A DNA stretch of 22,612 nucleotides from Poteriospumella lacustris (Eukaryota > Sar > Chrysophyceae > Chromulinales > Dinobryaceae). Positions 1-10,127 of this stretch are shown here, piece by piece (within the stretch, counting starts at the first letter, position 1; the number at the start of each line of letters is the position of its first letter). The position numbers and the translations under genes were made by a program. The DNA is taken from NCBI GenBank assembly GCA_008000375.1, contig SMOI01000199.1, forward strand, positions 2,827-25,438, read 5' to 3'. The notes beneath the pieces are model-generated. The model was not told where the DNA came from, ran no database searches, and saw nothing but the letters and a program-made list of their open reading frames with translations.

Positions 1-302
1 CTACGCAGAATCTGGGGAAGTATGATATTTCCGCTCGATTTCCGCCGGTTTTCCGTCGTTTGGGCGCTGAAGATACGCTGCAGGCGGGAATCGCCTCGGC
101 GACGTGATCCTTCGCGGGGCTCCCGATGGATTCATTCAAGCGATGTGGAATGCTCGACAAGGCAACACAGAGCTTGGTGCAAAGTCTTGGAGCAGGTTAC
201 AGTGTGTGTGCCTGGCTATTCTTCCGAAAAATTCGTAGCCCGCAGTGTTGTTGACATTTTTCCTTCGCTGAGGGCCGTGAGAATCTCTTCCGACTGCTCG
301 CC
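1..302. other. Upstream region of VPS35L, no gene called
   Basis: This stretch holds the 5' flank and probable 5' UTR of the VPS35L gene. A plus-strand reading frame from 22 to 306 is open, but its Arg/Ser-rich translation resembles no family I know and has no splice link to VPS35L that improves the match. A minus-strand frame starting with an ATG near 304 stops after about 37 codons. I see no tRNA or repeat. The window edge may cut a neighbouring gene whose last or first exon lies here, but nothing shows this directly. Confidence 0.4.
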
Positions 303-3300
303 ATGACTTCCTGGTAATGCAGACACGTGAAAACGTTTACCAACGCTCAGCTGAATGAGTTTGTATGTTTTTAGGGTTCCTTTGACTCGGGACTATGATG
401 ATGAGTCTCAGAAGCTAAGGTGAGGTCGCCGCTGCGTTGCCCTTGGACAAGCTCTCATTCCCATATTTGCCGTACAGACTCTCCTCCGAGCTGGCCACGA
501 GTCACCCGCTTCTCTTAAACAAGCCCAAGAGCACAGCAAACCTACTGGAGGCTGAGAAACCTTCGGGTAAATCGTCGTCGAGCAAGAAAGCGACGCTGAG
601 CGATGACCCGCTTTCCGACCCCCTAAGCGGCGGCTTCACAGACCCGCTGTCGGCGCCGTCCAAGCCCGTCATTGATGACCCGCTGTCATCCAGCTCTGCC
701 CGCGCCTCAGCGGTCGTCGAGACGAAGAGCCAGGCGCTGGAGAGCAGCAAGCAGCTGGCGGCCGAGCTGCAGGCGGAGGACCTGCAGCACCCGTGGCAGA
801 CCAAGAAGCAGCAGATCCGCAAGGACTACAACGTCTCGGGCAACATCGTCCTGTCGTCGAGTTCGCTCAACGAGTTCAGCGGCTCGGGCGTCGAGGACGG
901 CTCTGGCACGCGGCGAGTCGACAAATACGACAAGCGGCTGGCCAACCTCGAGCGTCGCGAGATGTCCGCCGACGAGAAGATCGAAATCAGTCAGAAGGAG
1001 TACGAGAACCACGTCGAACGGCTCTTCGGCGACTTGCAGCAGGCCTGGGCGCGAGAGGAGCGCGTGCAGACGCTGAAGATCGCGATTCAGATCGCGAAGC
1101 TGCTGGCCGACACGACCCTTCCGCAGTTCTACCCGTCGATCTTCGTCATCGTCACCGACGCGCTTGACCGCTTCGGCGACATGGTCTTCCGCCGCCTGCT
1201 GGGCCGCGCAGACGACTCGCTCAACGCGGCGCACCCCGGCGCCAAGCAAAAGCTGCGACTGGCGCCGGACTTCAAAGCGGCCGACGTACCGACGCTGGCG
1301 AAGGAGACGACACGCAACTGGTTCTACAAAACGGCCTGCATCCGTGAGCTGCTGCCGCGCATCTACGTCGAGATCGCGCTGCTGCGCTGCTACCGCTTCG
1401 TCACGGACAGCGACTACCCGGTGATCTTCCAGCGCATCGGCTCGGTGATCCGCGGCCTCGGCGACCCGCTGGTCGCCTTCTACGCGCGCCTCTACCTCGT
1501 CGTCAAGGCCGGCGACCTCGCCCCGTACGTGCCTCGCGCGCCGGCGTCGTCGTCAGGCAGCGCCGTCGCGAGCAATGGCATCGCGCTGGCGATGCTGCAG
1601 GACGCGCTGTTCTCGCTGGCGATGGCGCGCGACTCGCCGCTGCTGGCGGCCGAGCTCGAGAAGAAGAAGATCGCGCCGCGCCAGTACTTCTACCTGCTGT
1701 CGCCCGCCGTCGAGTGGATGATGAAGTGCGTGGGGCGCGGCGCCTCGCGCGACACGTTCCAGTCGGTGCTGCAGCTCTTCCGCGACACGTGCAACGACAC
1801 GATGGTGCTGCGCCACGTCATCGACTGCTTCGACGCGTCGCACTACGCGCACGCGGCCCTGGGCATGGTGACGCTGGCGAAGAGCGCGTCGGTGACCTGC
1901 GTGGGCGTGATGGAGGTGCTGGCGGCGCTGGGCCGGCAGCTGGCCATCCACCCGCCGCCCGAGGACCAGCGCCTGCCGCTGCTGAACGAGGTGTGGAAGA
2001 CGGTGACGAAGGAGCTGAAGGACAAGGCGGAGTCGCTGCTGGCGGCGGGCGGCAGCAACAACTCGCTGCTGGGCAACTTCGTCGCGGTCACCTCCGCGTG
2101 GCTCGACTGCGTGCAGCGCCACTACTCGGAGCGCGAGATGCTCGTGCTGTTGGGGTCGCTCGCGCAGAAGCTGCGTGCGCTAGGCCAAGAGGTGCCCGAC
2201 AATGTGCAGCAGCAGTTGGAGGCGCTGTGCGCGTCGCTCATCGGCCAGTCGAGCACCTTTGGCTCGGCCGTGCTGACCTCGGAGCACCTGCTGAGCCTCC
2301 TCGACGTGCTCAAGGGCACGCGCAAGACGCAGCTGTGCCGCGACATTCTGCACAGCCTGCGCTACCAGCCGCCCACGCGCGACCCCGTCCTCATCAACAC
2401 GCTCTTCGACCTCGCGCGCGTCGTGCACGACTCGGTCGACGGGCTGGCCGCCTTCGACGACGTCCAGTACAGCGCCAACCTGCTCTGCGGCTTCATCTCG
2501 CGCGTCGACTTCGGCCGCGACCTCGAGCAGCAGCTCAACTTCTACGTCGAGTCGCGCGCCGCGTTCCCCAACTTCGACGCGGTGAAGGACCGCTGCGTCA
2601 CCGCCGTCGCGTCGCTCGCGCTGCGCGCCCACGCGCTCGTGAAGGGCCGACACACGAAGAAGACGTCGGTCTTCGTCAAGGCCTGCCTCGCCTACTGCCA
2701 CATCACGATCCCGTCGCTGCAGGACCTGCTGCGGCGCTTCGAGCTGCTGCTGCACTGCGCGCAGGTGTCGCTGCTGAACGCGTGTCTGCCGCAGACGGAC
2801 ACCTTCCTCAAGGCGGCCATCTCGCTGCTGCCCGAGATCTCCGCCGCCACCGTCGCCAACGCGGCCACCGCCGCCGAGCGATTGAGCGAGTTGCTGTTGC
2901 AGCTGCTCAGCTTCCTCGTCGTCGTGCCGGGCCACCCCGAGCACGGCCCCTTCTACGTCGCGCAGGGCCTGCTCAACGCCCTGCCGCAGTGTCCGCTCTG
3001 GGCTCTGCCGCGCGACGATGCCAGCAGCGCTACGCAGCCGCTCGCCGTGTCGAGCGTCGCGCTTGCTCTGCGAGTCTACGTGCAGATCGTCGCGCTGCTC
3101 GCCGCGCTGAAGCAGCGTCGGCTGCCGTACCACGTGCACAACGTGCAGTCGAACGACGAGCTGTACGGCAACACGCCGGCCTACGACCTGGCGCTGCAGG
3201 ACCTGCTGGCGCAGACCGTGACCGACCTCCTCGCACACCTCACTCGCCTCGGCGAGCGCGGCGAGACGGCTGCCAAGCTGCTGCAAGCGCGCGTGGCGGT

Positions 3301-3589
3301 GGACCTGGCCAACGTCTTCTTAGCGCACGTGGACCTGTCGCCCAGCCAGGCGGCGGGCCTGCGGCCCGGCGAGACGCTGCAATTTGTGCTGAAGCTGCTG
3401 GACCTCGCCGAGAAGCAGCGCAGCTCCATGACGCGGCAGGACGCGCGGTATCTACAAATCACCGCACTGGCGCTGGCGCAGCGGCTGGAGCGCCACCGCC
3501 GAGGCGACCTCGCCGTGCAGGACGCCGAGCTGCTCGCGCCCGAAATCGTCGACATCGCCGCGCGCAAGGCGCAGGAGTATCTCAAGTAG
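303..3589 (+). CDS. VPS35L: VPS35L, Retriever/Commander subunit (three coding exons)
   Basis: VPS35L is the large scaffold of Retriever (VPS35L, VPS26C, VPS29), which works in the Commander complex to recycle membrane cargo from endosomes. The model joins 303-313, 375-419 and 478-3589, giving 1,055 residues, close to the animal protein. The 61-base intron has ends GTAATG and TTTTTAG; the 58-base intron has ends GTGAGG and CGTACAG. Splicing gives an N-terminus with W4, RDY at 9-11 and HPL at 28-30, matching the family's W, RNY and HPL elements. In the animal complex an N-terminal Pro-Leu segment contacts VPS29 (recalled). DPLS occurs four times at residues 62-89. The helical solenoid follows, with strongly conserved stretches such as KACLAYCHITIPSL and VVPGHPEHGPF. 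The long frame opens without an ATG, with TAA at 416-418 just upstream, so a spliced start is required. The identity is very secure; the exact first exon is inferred. Confidence 0.95.
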
Positions 3590-3598
3590 CCCCCCCCC
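3590..3598 (+). repeat. Poly-C tract after the VPS35L stop
   Basis: Nine consecutive C residues directly follow the VPS35L stop codon, in the 84-base gap between this gene and the convergent SOD gene. It is one of four C9 to C11 runs in the window, all in noncoding DNA on the plus strand. Confidence 0.9.
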
Positions 3599-3673
3599 AC
3601 CGTGTGTGTAACAGACGAACCACTCGCCTCATCAGACAGACGAACCGAGTTACGTTTACATCGACTACTCGCG

Positions 3674-4335
3674 CTAGTCGTGCGGCAGACGCGCGGCGAC
3701 GGCGTCCCAATCGACGAGGTGATCGAGGAACGCGTCCACGTACGTCGGGCGCAGGTTCTGGAAGTCGAGGTAGTAGGCGTGCTCCCAGACGTCCACCGTC
3801 AGCAGTGGCACTTGGTCGGCTTCCATGTGCGGGTTGCCGGCCCCGATGGTCTGCGTCACGCGGAGGCCCTGCGGCGTGAGCACCAGCCAGGCCCAGCCAG
3901 AGCCGAAGGCCGTCGTTGCCGCCTTCACAAAAGCGGCTCGGAACCCATCGTACCCACCGAAATCGCGTTCAATAAGCTCTGCAAGACGACCAGTGGGACG
4001 GCCTCCGCCGTTGGGCTTCATGCTCTTCCAGTAGAAGTCGTGGTTGAAGACCTGGCCGGCGTTGTTGAACAGCGCCGTGTTCTGCGCCCGGTGCGCCTTC
4101 TTGATGAGCGTTACCACATCGTCGCCCTCCATGTCGGTCCCTTGAACCAGCTCGTTGGCGACCGTCACATATCGGGCATGATGCTTGCCGTGGTGGATGC
4201 GGAGGGTCTTCTCGCCGATGTGCGGCTCCAGAGCGTTGTATCCGTAGGGCAGATCCTCCAGTTTCAGCGCCTTCACCAAGGGATTCAAAGTTAGCACATC
4301 ACCGAAGCTGGGCGAAAAGCAAGTCATCTCACCAT
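3674..4335 (-). CDS. Iron superoxide dismutase (start codon alone in exon 1)
   Basis: This enzyme converts superoxide to oxygen and hydrogen peroxide. The model joins 4333-4335 (only ATG) to 4270-3674, giving 199 residues, close to bacterial SodB. The 62-base intron (4332-4271) starts GTGAGA, contains CTAAC and ends GAAG. Splicing produces the typical short N-terminus MALKLEDLPY. Metal ligands are H27, H78, D161 and H165. The signature DVWEHAYY is at 161-168, and Q74 in NNAGQVFNH is the outer-sphere glutamine position typical of iron rather than manganese enzymes. No targeting peptide remains after splicing, so a cytosolic location is inferred. An ATG at 4327 lies inside the intron and would add about 20 residues unlike the family. 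The gene converges with VPS35L. The family call is firm; the start model is strong but inferred. Confidence 0.95.
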
Positions 4336-4821
4336 TTTCAACCCGGCCGACTCACCAGTTCGGGCGGAAACGAAGATGGAGTTGGCGCGAATGGGAGAAA
4401 AGGCCAACACGGTGGAGCACGTCAAGAGCAGCAACAAAGACATGGGCATCATGGCAGCAGCGATGAACAAGATGCAGGCGGTGCAAAAATTGTTGTCGAT
4501 AAGGTGTGACGGCAGTCAAGTCGTCCATGAAGCCCACTCGGATTTGGGATTCGCCTCCGATCTCGGCGGATCATCAGATCGCTGCTGCCGACTCGACCGA
4601 CGACCGACGCCGCCAGAGACGCGACGTTTCGAAACGGCCACCTCGACGGCGCTCTGCTGTCGGTGCTGGCTTTGTATGTACTGTGCACTGCCTGCCTGTA
4701 GCCGACTTAGCGAAGAGTCAATCGTCTTGTTCGCCGCCTATCGGTTCGCTAAGGAGAGTACGTAACGCGTAGGTAACAGAGGAGTGTTTTACATGAAAGA
4801 TGGTACAGATAGCGGCGACTC
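4336..4821. other. Intergenic region with an unexplained plus-strand ORF (4376-4765)
   Basis: This gap lies between the start of SOD and the end of the UBA/WW gene, both on the minus strand. A plus-strand frame opens at ATG 4376; its first 43 residues look protein-like, with alternating charged and hydrophobic residues, including NKDMGIMAAAMNKM. A donor-like GTGTGA near 4504 and an acceptor-like ATCAG near 4572 would join it to a short exon with a hydrophobic end and a stop near 4702. There is a faint resemblance to the core of ESCRT-III proteins, too weak to name it. Its start would lie only 40 bases from the oppositely oriented SOD start, which argues against an independent gene. It may simply be SOD 5' UTR and promoter. 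Confidence 0.2.
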
Positions 4822-6442
4822 TCAGAGCTCGTCTTCATCTTCGTCGAGGCGAGGCGGCCCGTTCATCGGTCGGCTGGCAGGACTCGAGAAGGAATATTGC
4901 TTGAACTGCTCCCCGCTGCCCTCGAGCTGCGATGTGGCCATTCCAGGACCGTCGCCGACTGGACTCTCCTCGTCCATTGTTCCCCGCGACTGCTCAGCGT
5001 GGTACTGCTCTTGCTCTTCCGATGCGGCGTAGTAGGGGTAGAAAGAACCGTCGTGGTCCAATCGCGAGCTGCTGGGGTCAGTATAGGCGGGTTGTTGAGC
5101 GAATGCAGTGCCACCGGTCTGCGACGAGGCCGATGAAGTCGATGTCGAAGTCGACGTGGCGCCGATAGCAGGAAATCCACCGCGTCGGTTTTCTAAGCTG
5201 TTGACAGAGCCACAAAGAGCGCCCGAGGTGAAGTTAGTGGAGACCGATTGGGAGAGTGACGCTCCGTCCGCCTCGTCCATGCGAGATGCTGCCGTAGAGT
5301 GGTCCGGTGACGACGGAATGCTCGACTGCATGAGGTCGTCCGAGACGTCCGCGAAGCCCACAGGTACTTGTTTCTGCGTAACCCCGTTGACTCGCGACCG
5401 AAAGTACACCGTGCCGTCGTAAGGATTGACGCGCGCTTCCCACGCAGGATCGAGCCCAACGATCTCGACCTCCCTGTCTCGCCATTGGAACTTCGTGTCC
5501 GCCGCCTTCGTCGCCACACTGTAAAAGTCTTCTTGAAAAGCCGACATTGTAGCTGCAGGTACTGAGGAAGACGCTATGGAGCTGAAGGTGGGCAGAGGAT
5601 TGTTTTCCAAGTACAGCACCACGGCCGTCTGAATGTCCCAGTTGGTCGACTCCAAATAGAATTCGGCCTCGTGATGGGCGCAGCCCAAAACTTCCAGAAA
5701 TGCTAATATGCTCTCCTGTGGATAGGATGTGGATTCCGTCGACAGAGAATTGATTTTCATGGTAACTGACGATTCAACAGGGCGGAGTCAGCAAGTGATG
5801 GGCGGCGGGCGATTGGCGAGGCTTACTTTGACTCATGATGTCCTCGATGGCGCTGTCGTCTTGAAGGGCTCGTCGACTTCGTTTCCGATCGTGTGATGGA
5901 GCTCTTTCGTCGGCGAATGACACCGCGGGTTTCGTTGGAGCAGAACTTGCAGAAAATGACGAAAACGTCCCCGATGGCGACACCGCTGCCTTCATAGAGC
6001 CTGCCGCTAGAACTGCATTGACTTGCATCCCAGGAAATGCATATGCGGCGTTTTTGGGACGCACTGTGTGAATGGGCGTGGAAGGAGGAACACGTGTTTC
6101 CTGATCGCAATTGACGTCAACTTCGTCGTCATCGTCGTCTCTGTCAGTCACTTGCATTGCCGCGAGAAATACTTGTGAGACTGAAAATCGTCGAACACTC
6201 TTATCAGTAGAGAATATTCGTGGGAAGGACGTTGCTTTCGAATGGCCTTCAGAAGGCGAATTGTTTTTGTTTTGTTCGAGGAAGGACGTCCTACCGCTGT
6301 GGGTCTCCTCGTCAGCGAGCTCTGCAGAGGCAGGCAATCGTGGGAAGGCGCCACTCCACCATTTGTAATACGGACGGACGGTGGTGTCGTCCGTTTCGGC
6401 TTTGGTTGCTGCTGTTGGGTACGATGGTACGATGGAAACCAT
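4822..6442 (-). CDS. UBA-like and WW-like domain protein (two exons)
   Basis: The model joins 6442-5827 and 5765-4822 across a 61-base intron (GTAAGC start, TTGCTGAC branch-like site, CGTCAG end), giving 519 residues. An in-frame TAA six bases before ATG 6442 supports the start. Residues 1-205 are low complexity, with a run of acidic residues at 100-109 and a basic patch KRSRR near 187-191 that could be a nuclear signal. Residues 220-260 match a UBA-like fold of the kind in ILRUN/C6orf106 and UBX adaptors (YLESTNWDIQTAV), suggesting ubiquitin or ubiquitin-like binding. Residues 310-343 resemble a WW domain: PAWEAR, then GTVYF, then a final Pro, but the second signature Trp is absent. The rest is Ser/Gln-rich and ends in the acidic DEDEDEL. 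I do not know a family with this order; a ubiquitin-linked adaptor is an inference. Confidence 0.8.
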
Positions 6443-6584
6443 ATCCCATTACCGAGTAGTAGGTACCCCTATGAACAGTGTGGAGTCAGTAGGGACTTGC
6501 ATTGATCTTATTTGTTGAGTGATGGTGGTCGGATTGAAGCCACCGCAGTTACAATGAAATGCGCACTGCACTGACCAGTGGATA
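6443..6584. other. Short gap between two minus-strand genes
   Basis: This 142-base gap must hold the promoter and 5' UTR of the UBA/WW gene and the 3' UTR of the tRNA methyltransferase gene. I see no ORF of note, structured RNA or clear poly(A) signal. Confidence 0.4.
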
Positions 6585-7458
6585 CTACGCAGAATCAGCA
6601 GCTTTTAACAATTTCAGAAGGGCAGGTGTTTGAGAGGGAGTGCTCGCTTCGACGCGTTCATACACGGCCCAATACTTCTTCCCCCCACACCGGGCGACCT
6701 TTTTGCTCTCTTCGGTTTCCTCGCTCATCAACTGCACGCCTAAGTCCTCCGCTGCCTCTTCGTCCGGTACACGTCTAAACAAACTATGTCCGTCAACTTT
6801 TGCAACATGCCACTCGTGAAGTTCCAAAACATCCGTGATGAGGTACAACCGACCTCCAGGGCGGATAAAATAGGCGTATTCCGTCAAGAGTGGAAAGGAG
6901 ACGATTCTTCTGCGGTGGTTCTTTGCTTTGAAATGGGGGTCAGGGAAGCAAATAAATAACTTGCTGAGCTGTCCTTTAGTGAAATAGTTTGGAAGGTAGC
7001 GCATTCCGTTGGTTCTGTGTGAGTTCAAATGCACGAGTGTGACCATCGGCAAAACAAGAACCAGATGGCCAAGCTCCTCACCTGAGACAAGCTGCGTTCT
7101 TGTAGTCGATTCCGTCCGGTTTTTCTAATCGGAGCGCTTCAATGCGCAAGCGAACAAACTCGCAAACCCTCGCACGGATTTCAATGCCCATGACGGTCTC
7201 TTCGGGGTAGTGCTTCGCAAGGGCGACCGTGAGTCCGCCAAATCCCATGCCCAAGTCAAGAACTGAAACCTTTCTTCGCTCCTCTACTAAATCAGGATAG
7301 AGCTTTTCCCATTCTAAATCAGCTGGAGAAGTGGGATAATTGAATGAATCGTTGTAGCTGAGTGGGTTGCAGTGCGCACGAGAGCGAAAGTATTTCTTTC
7401 GTGGTCGGACATCGATGATGGCTCCGCTTGACGACCGAACCTCTTCAAACAGCGACAT
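6585..7458 (-). CDS. METTL1: tRNA (guanine-N7-)-methyltransferase, Trm8/METTL1 type
   Basis: The enzyme uses S-adenosylmethionine to methylate N7 of G46 in the variable loop of many tRNAs, normally with the WD-repeat partner Trm82/WDR4. The model joins 7458-7082 and 7014-6585 across a 67-base intron (GTGAGG to CACACAG), giving 268 residues. Splicing restores NAACLRTNGMRYLPN, which closely follows the animal sequence. Visible motifs are the N-terminal KKYFRSRAHCNPL, the SAM-binding DLGMGFGG at 68-75, GIEIR at 91-95, PDPHFK at 150-155, TDVLELHEW, and a C-terminal ESKKVARCGGK segment that corresponds to the tRNA- and cofactor-contacting end. ATG 7458 is the first Met; the codon at 7464 is TTG and was not used. 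A nuclear or cytosolic site is expected from the family. The call is secure. Confidence 0.96.
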
Positions 7459-7747
7459 TCTCAATGACTATTCGAGGACGAGAATTGTAGAAAAGTTGTC
7501 CTTGGTGGCCCTTTCTCGTTGTGATTTGGATGGGCGACGGGCGCCTCAGACCCGCCGCGGCGACCAGTGGTGGACAAGCCCAGTTTGCTGCTTTCTTTGC
7601 AGGTAAACAATGAAAAGGACCCTTAAGAAGTCGTTATATGACACTAAACCGTTTCAGTTTTGTGGGAGGCGGGCAGGTTGATTCACTGCAGTATGTACAG
7701 ACACTCATTTTGTTCAAGATCCCCTGGAAGAACTTCGTGTGGGAGTC
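7459..7747. other. Gap between Cdh1 and METTL1
   Basis: This 289-base stretch holds the 3' UTR of the Cdh1-like gene and the promoter and 5' UTR of the methyltransferase, both on the minus strand. No convincing ORF, structured RNA or repeat is visible. Confidence 0.4.
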
Positions 7748-9784
7748 TTAGCGGGCATCGCACGTAGAAGGAACCAGCGCGGAATGCCCAAGCGCTATGC
7801 CGGCCCGGTTCTTTGGCAGCGGGAAAACATTCCAAAAGCGAAGCGTCTCGTCGCCCGCACCGGTGACGATGCTCTGGCCGTCAGGGGACATCGCCAAAAA
7901 TAGAACTCTCATTGTGTGACCCGACAACGTCGCTAGCTTCTGCATACTCGGGTACTTCCACACAATGATTTGGTTGAGTGAATAGCCGTGGGTGGACACC
8001 ACCTCGTTGACCGTCCGCGACCACATCAAGTTGCACACCTACGACAGCGACACAGACGTGAGTGACGTCCGACGGGATGGGGGTGGCGGACTGAAAAGAC
8101 GTACCTGCGATCCAGTGTCGATCTTGTGCAATGGAAGGCCGGTTGATGCGTTCCAAAAGCGAATGTGTCGATCGGCAGTTCCACCGCCTGAAGCGAGCAA
8201 ACCGGCCTGATGCGGTGACCAGGCGACCGCCTTCACGGCCGCTGTGTGGTCCTCGAATCGATGTACTGGGTCACAAGACTGCTGCGCTGGTTCCCAGACC
8301 AGCAGCTTATTGTCGTTCCCGCCGCTGGCAAGCATCTTCTCGTCAAAGGACCACTTCAGCCCGCACACCTCTTGGCGGTGGCCACGCAACTCCTTGACCA
8401 CCCCGCTGCTGCCACTGGAAGTGTCATTAAGACCACCCATTGTCGCGCTGCTTGAATGACGCGCGGGAGAAGCAAACAGGACCGTTGTTTGTGGGGAAGA
8501 GCCAGGGACTGACGGAGGCGGCAACGGTGAAAAGACGCTTCGCATCGCTTCCAGCCGACTTGAGGTGCTGCTGAAGAGGGACATTTTCACTTGAGCGTCC
8601 TCTGCAGCGGCGAGAACCGTCTGCACCGAGTCGTCGATCTGTGGTGGCGCCGCCTCTCGAAGCTCTGGAAAATTTGGTGGAGGGGGTGCGGGTAAGGCGG
8701 AACTGCTGGACGAAGTCGGTCGCGGCGGGGTGGACAGGGCCATCGCACCCATTGTACCTGGAGGCGACGAGTCGTTCTTCGGTTTTTTCGAGTCTGGGGC
8801 ATGGGAACCGCTGCCACCCAGACTGTGTCGTCGCATGCTACCACCGTGCGAACTGCTGGAAGACCCGTGACCATGAACGCACATGCGAATGTCCTGCACG
8901 CAGATGGTGCGATCGCGACTGCCCGAGGCCAACTGCGACGAGTTCCACGCCAACGCGCCAACTCGCGCCTCGTGCTTCTTCAACTCGCGGATCATAGTTC
9001 CCGCAACCGAATCCCAGACTTGAATGCGACCCTGACTTGTGCCAACAGAGATGAAATGCGGATGAGAGATGGACCAGGCGATCGACGTCACCGTTTCGGA
9101 GTCGGCTTCGTACTCGCACAGCTTCACCACCTTTGACGTGTACGCAGACCATAAATACACACTATTACACAATGCTACCGCCAGCACATTGTTCGCGGAC
9201 CAATCGAGCAAGTTGAGATAGTAATCGTCCTGCAAGGACGGTGCATCCAGTATTTTGAACGGCGCCTTGGGGATCTTTCGCAGAGGCTTCGGTCCGGCCA
9301 TAGGCGACCCGCCGATCGACAATGTGCGGCGGCCTGGAGATGAAATCGTGGACAAATTGTCAAGATCGGATGTTGAGGACAGCTTCGACTCGAGAGACAT
9401 CTTTCCAGACAGTGAGGAAGGAGACGGGCGATATTTGAACAAATTGCTGGAACTGCCGACTGATGAGGACTCTTTTCTTGGCGGTGACTTGAAGTGGGTG
9501 TCGCTCGAGCGGGATGAGGACAACCCGTCAAATCCGTGAATCTGTTCCAATACGCTAGTTTGCCCAAGAAGCTCAGATCGCAACAAATTGTTCATTAAAG
9601 CCTGACTTTCATGAATGTTTTGATCGTGCATATTCTCTCTGTGGTTCATTTTATTTTCAAGTATATCGAACGCATCGTCAAGGTTTGTGGTCACGCGACT
9701 TGGGATGAATCGATCGCTATTTCCTTGTCGCCGTGCTGATGATGGTGGGGTTGAGTTCGTTGGAGGTCGGCTCGGTGTTTGCAT
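7748..9784 (-). CDS. FZR1: Fizzy-related/Cdh1-like activator of the APC/C (two exons)
   Basis: Cdh1 recruits destruction-box substrates to the anaphase-promoting complex in late mitosis and G1. The model joins 9784-8105 and 8038-7748 across a 66-base intron (GTACGT to TCGTAG), giving 656 residues and restoring DTGSQVCNLMWS. The C-box DRFIPSR is at 24-30, and LLRSELLG near 67-74 matches the Fizzy-related type rather than Cdc20. The linker KIPKAPFKILDAPSLQDDYY leads into a seven-blade WD40 propeller with typical blades such as HRQEVCGLKWS and GAGDETLRFWNVF. Two features are odd. About 160 Ser/Pro-rich residues (roughly 301-462), with five SP/TP sites, are inserted between DIR and the blade starting ELRGHRQEV. 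The protein ends in DAR, whereas coactivators normally end in Ile-Arg. The insertion has no in-frame stop and is far longer than local introns, so it is probably translated. Confidence 0.95.
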
Positions 9785-10127
9785 TTTAACTGTGGGCGAT
9801 TGTTCAACGACACAGATAGATGAAGTTGTGACAACCCTTCACCGCCTTCTCAATGGAGAAATCGGCAGTTTGTTGTAACGCTGATACTATCTCAATGTAT
9901 ACAGTAATTCGAATGCAACAACAAGCAGCCGACTGAATCGATTCGTTAGTTGTACCACTTGCTCTTGGCGCACCAGACTCGAGTCACACACACTTTCTCT
10001 CCAGCGAGCCACCGTCACTTGTCAGCAGCATCTCCGTCGGCGGCTGTGCGGGGTGGTCAGTTTGGTGCAACATGAGCGATGAAGACAACGTGACCTGACA
10101 CAACAAAATTGTTATCACGGAGCAGCA
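9785..10127. promoter_or_regulatory. Divergent upstream region of Cdh1 and the lysozyme gene
   Basis: The two start codons face away from each other across 343 bases, so both promoters must lie here. I see no certain TATA box. On the plus strand a nine-codon upstream ORF (10072-10098, ATG to TGA, eight residues) precedes the lysozyme start at 10128 and could lower its translation if it lies in the transcribed leader, which is not known. Confidence 0.45.

Noticed and set aside
437-439. TTG 437 as the VPS35L start
   Set aside because: A non-ATG start is unlikely in a eukaryote, and this codon lies inside the inferred intron 420-477.
2180-3286. 368-codon minus-strand frame antisense to VPS35L
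   Set aside because: Low-complexity Gln/Arg/Val composition with no family resemblance; a mirror of codon bias in the real gene.
1714-3879. 721-codon plus-strand frame overlapping VPS35L
   Set aside because: Its Arg/Ala-rich translation is an out-of-frame shadow of GC-rich VPS35L codons, which match the family over their full length.
3602-4294. 230-codon plus-strand frame antisense to SOD
   Set aside because: The minus strand encodes a clear superoxide dismutase with all metal ligands; this frame is its shadow.
4325-4327. ATG 4327 as the SOD start
   Set aside because: It lies within a good intron; splicing from ATG 4335 gives the normal N-terminus, whereas 4327 adds about 20 atypical residues.
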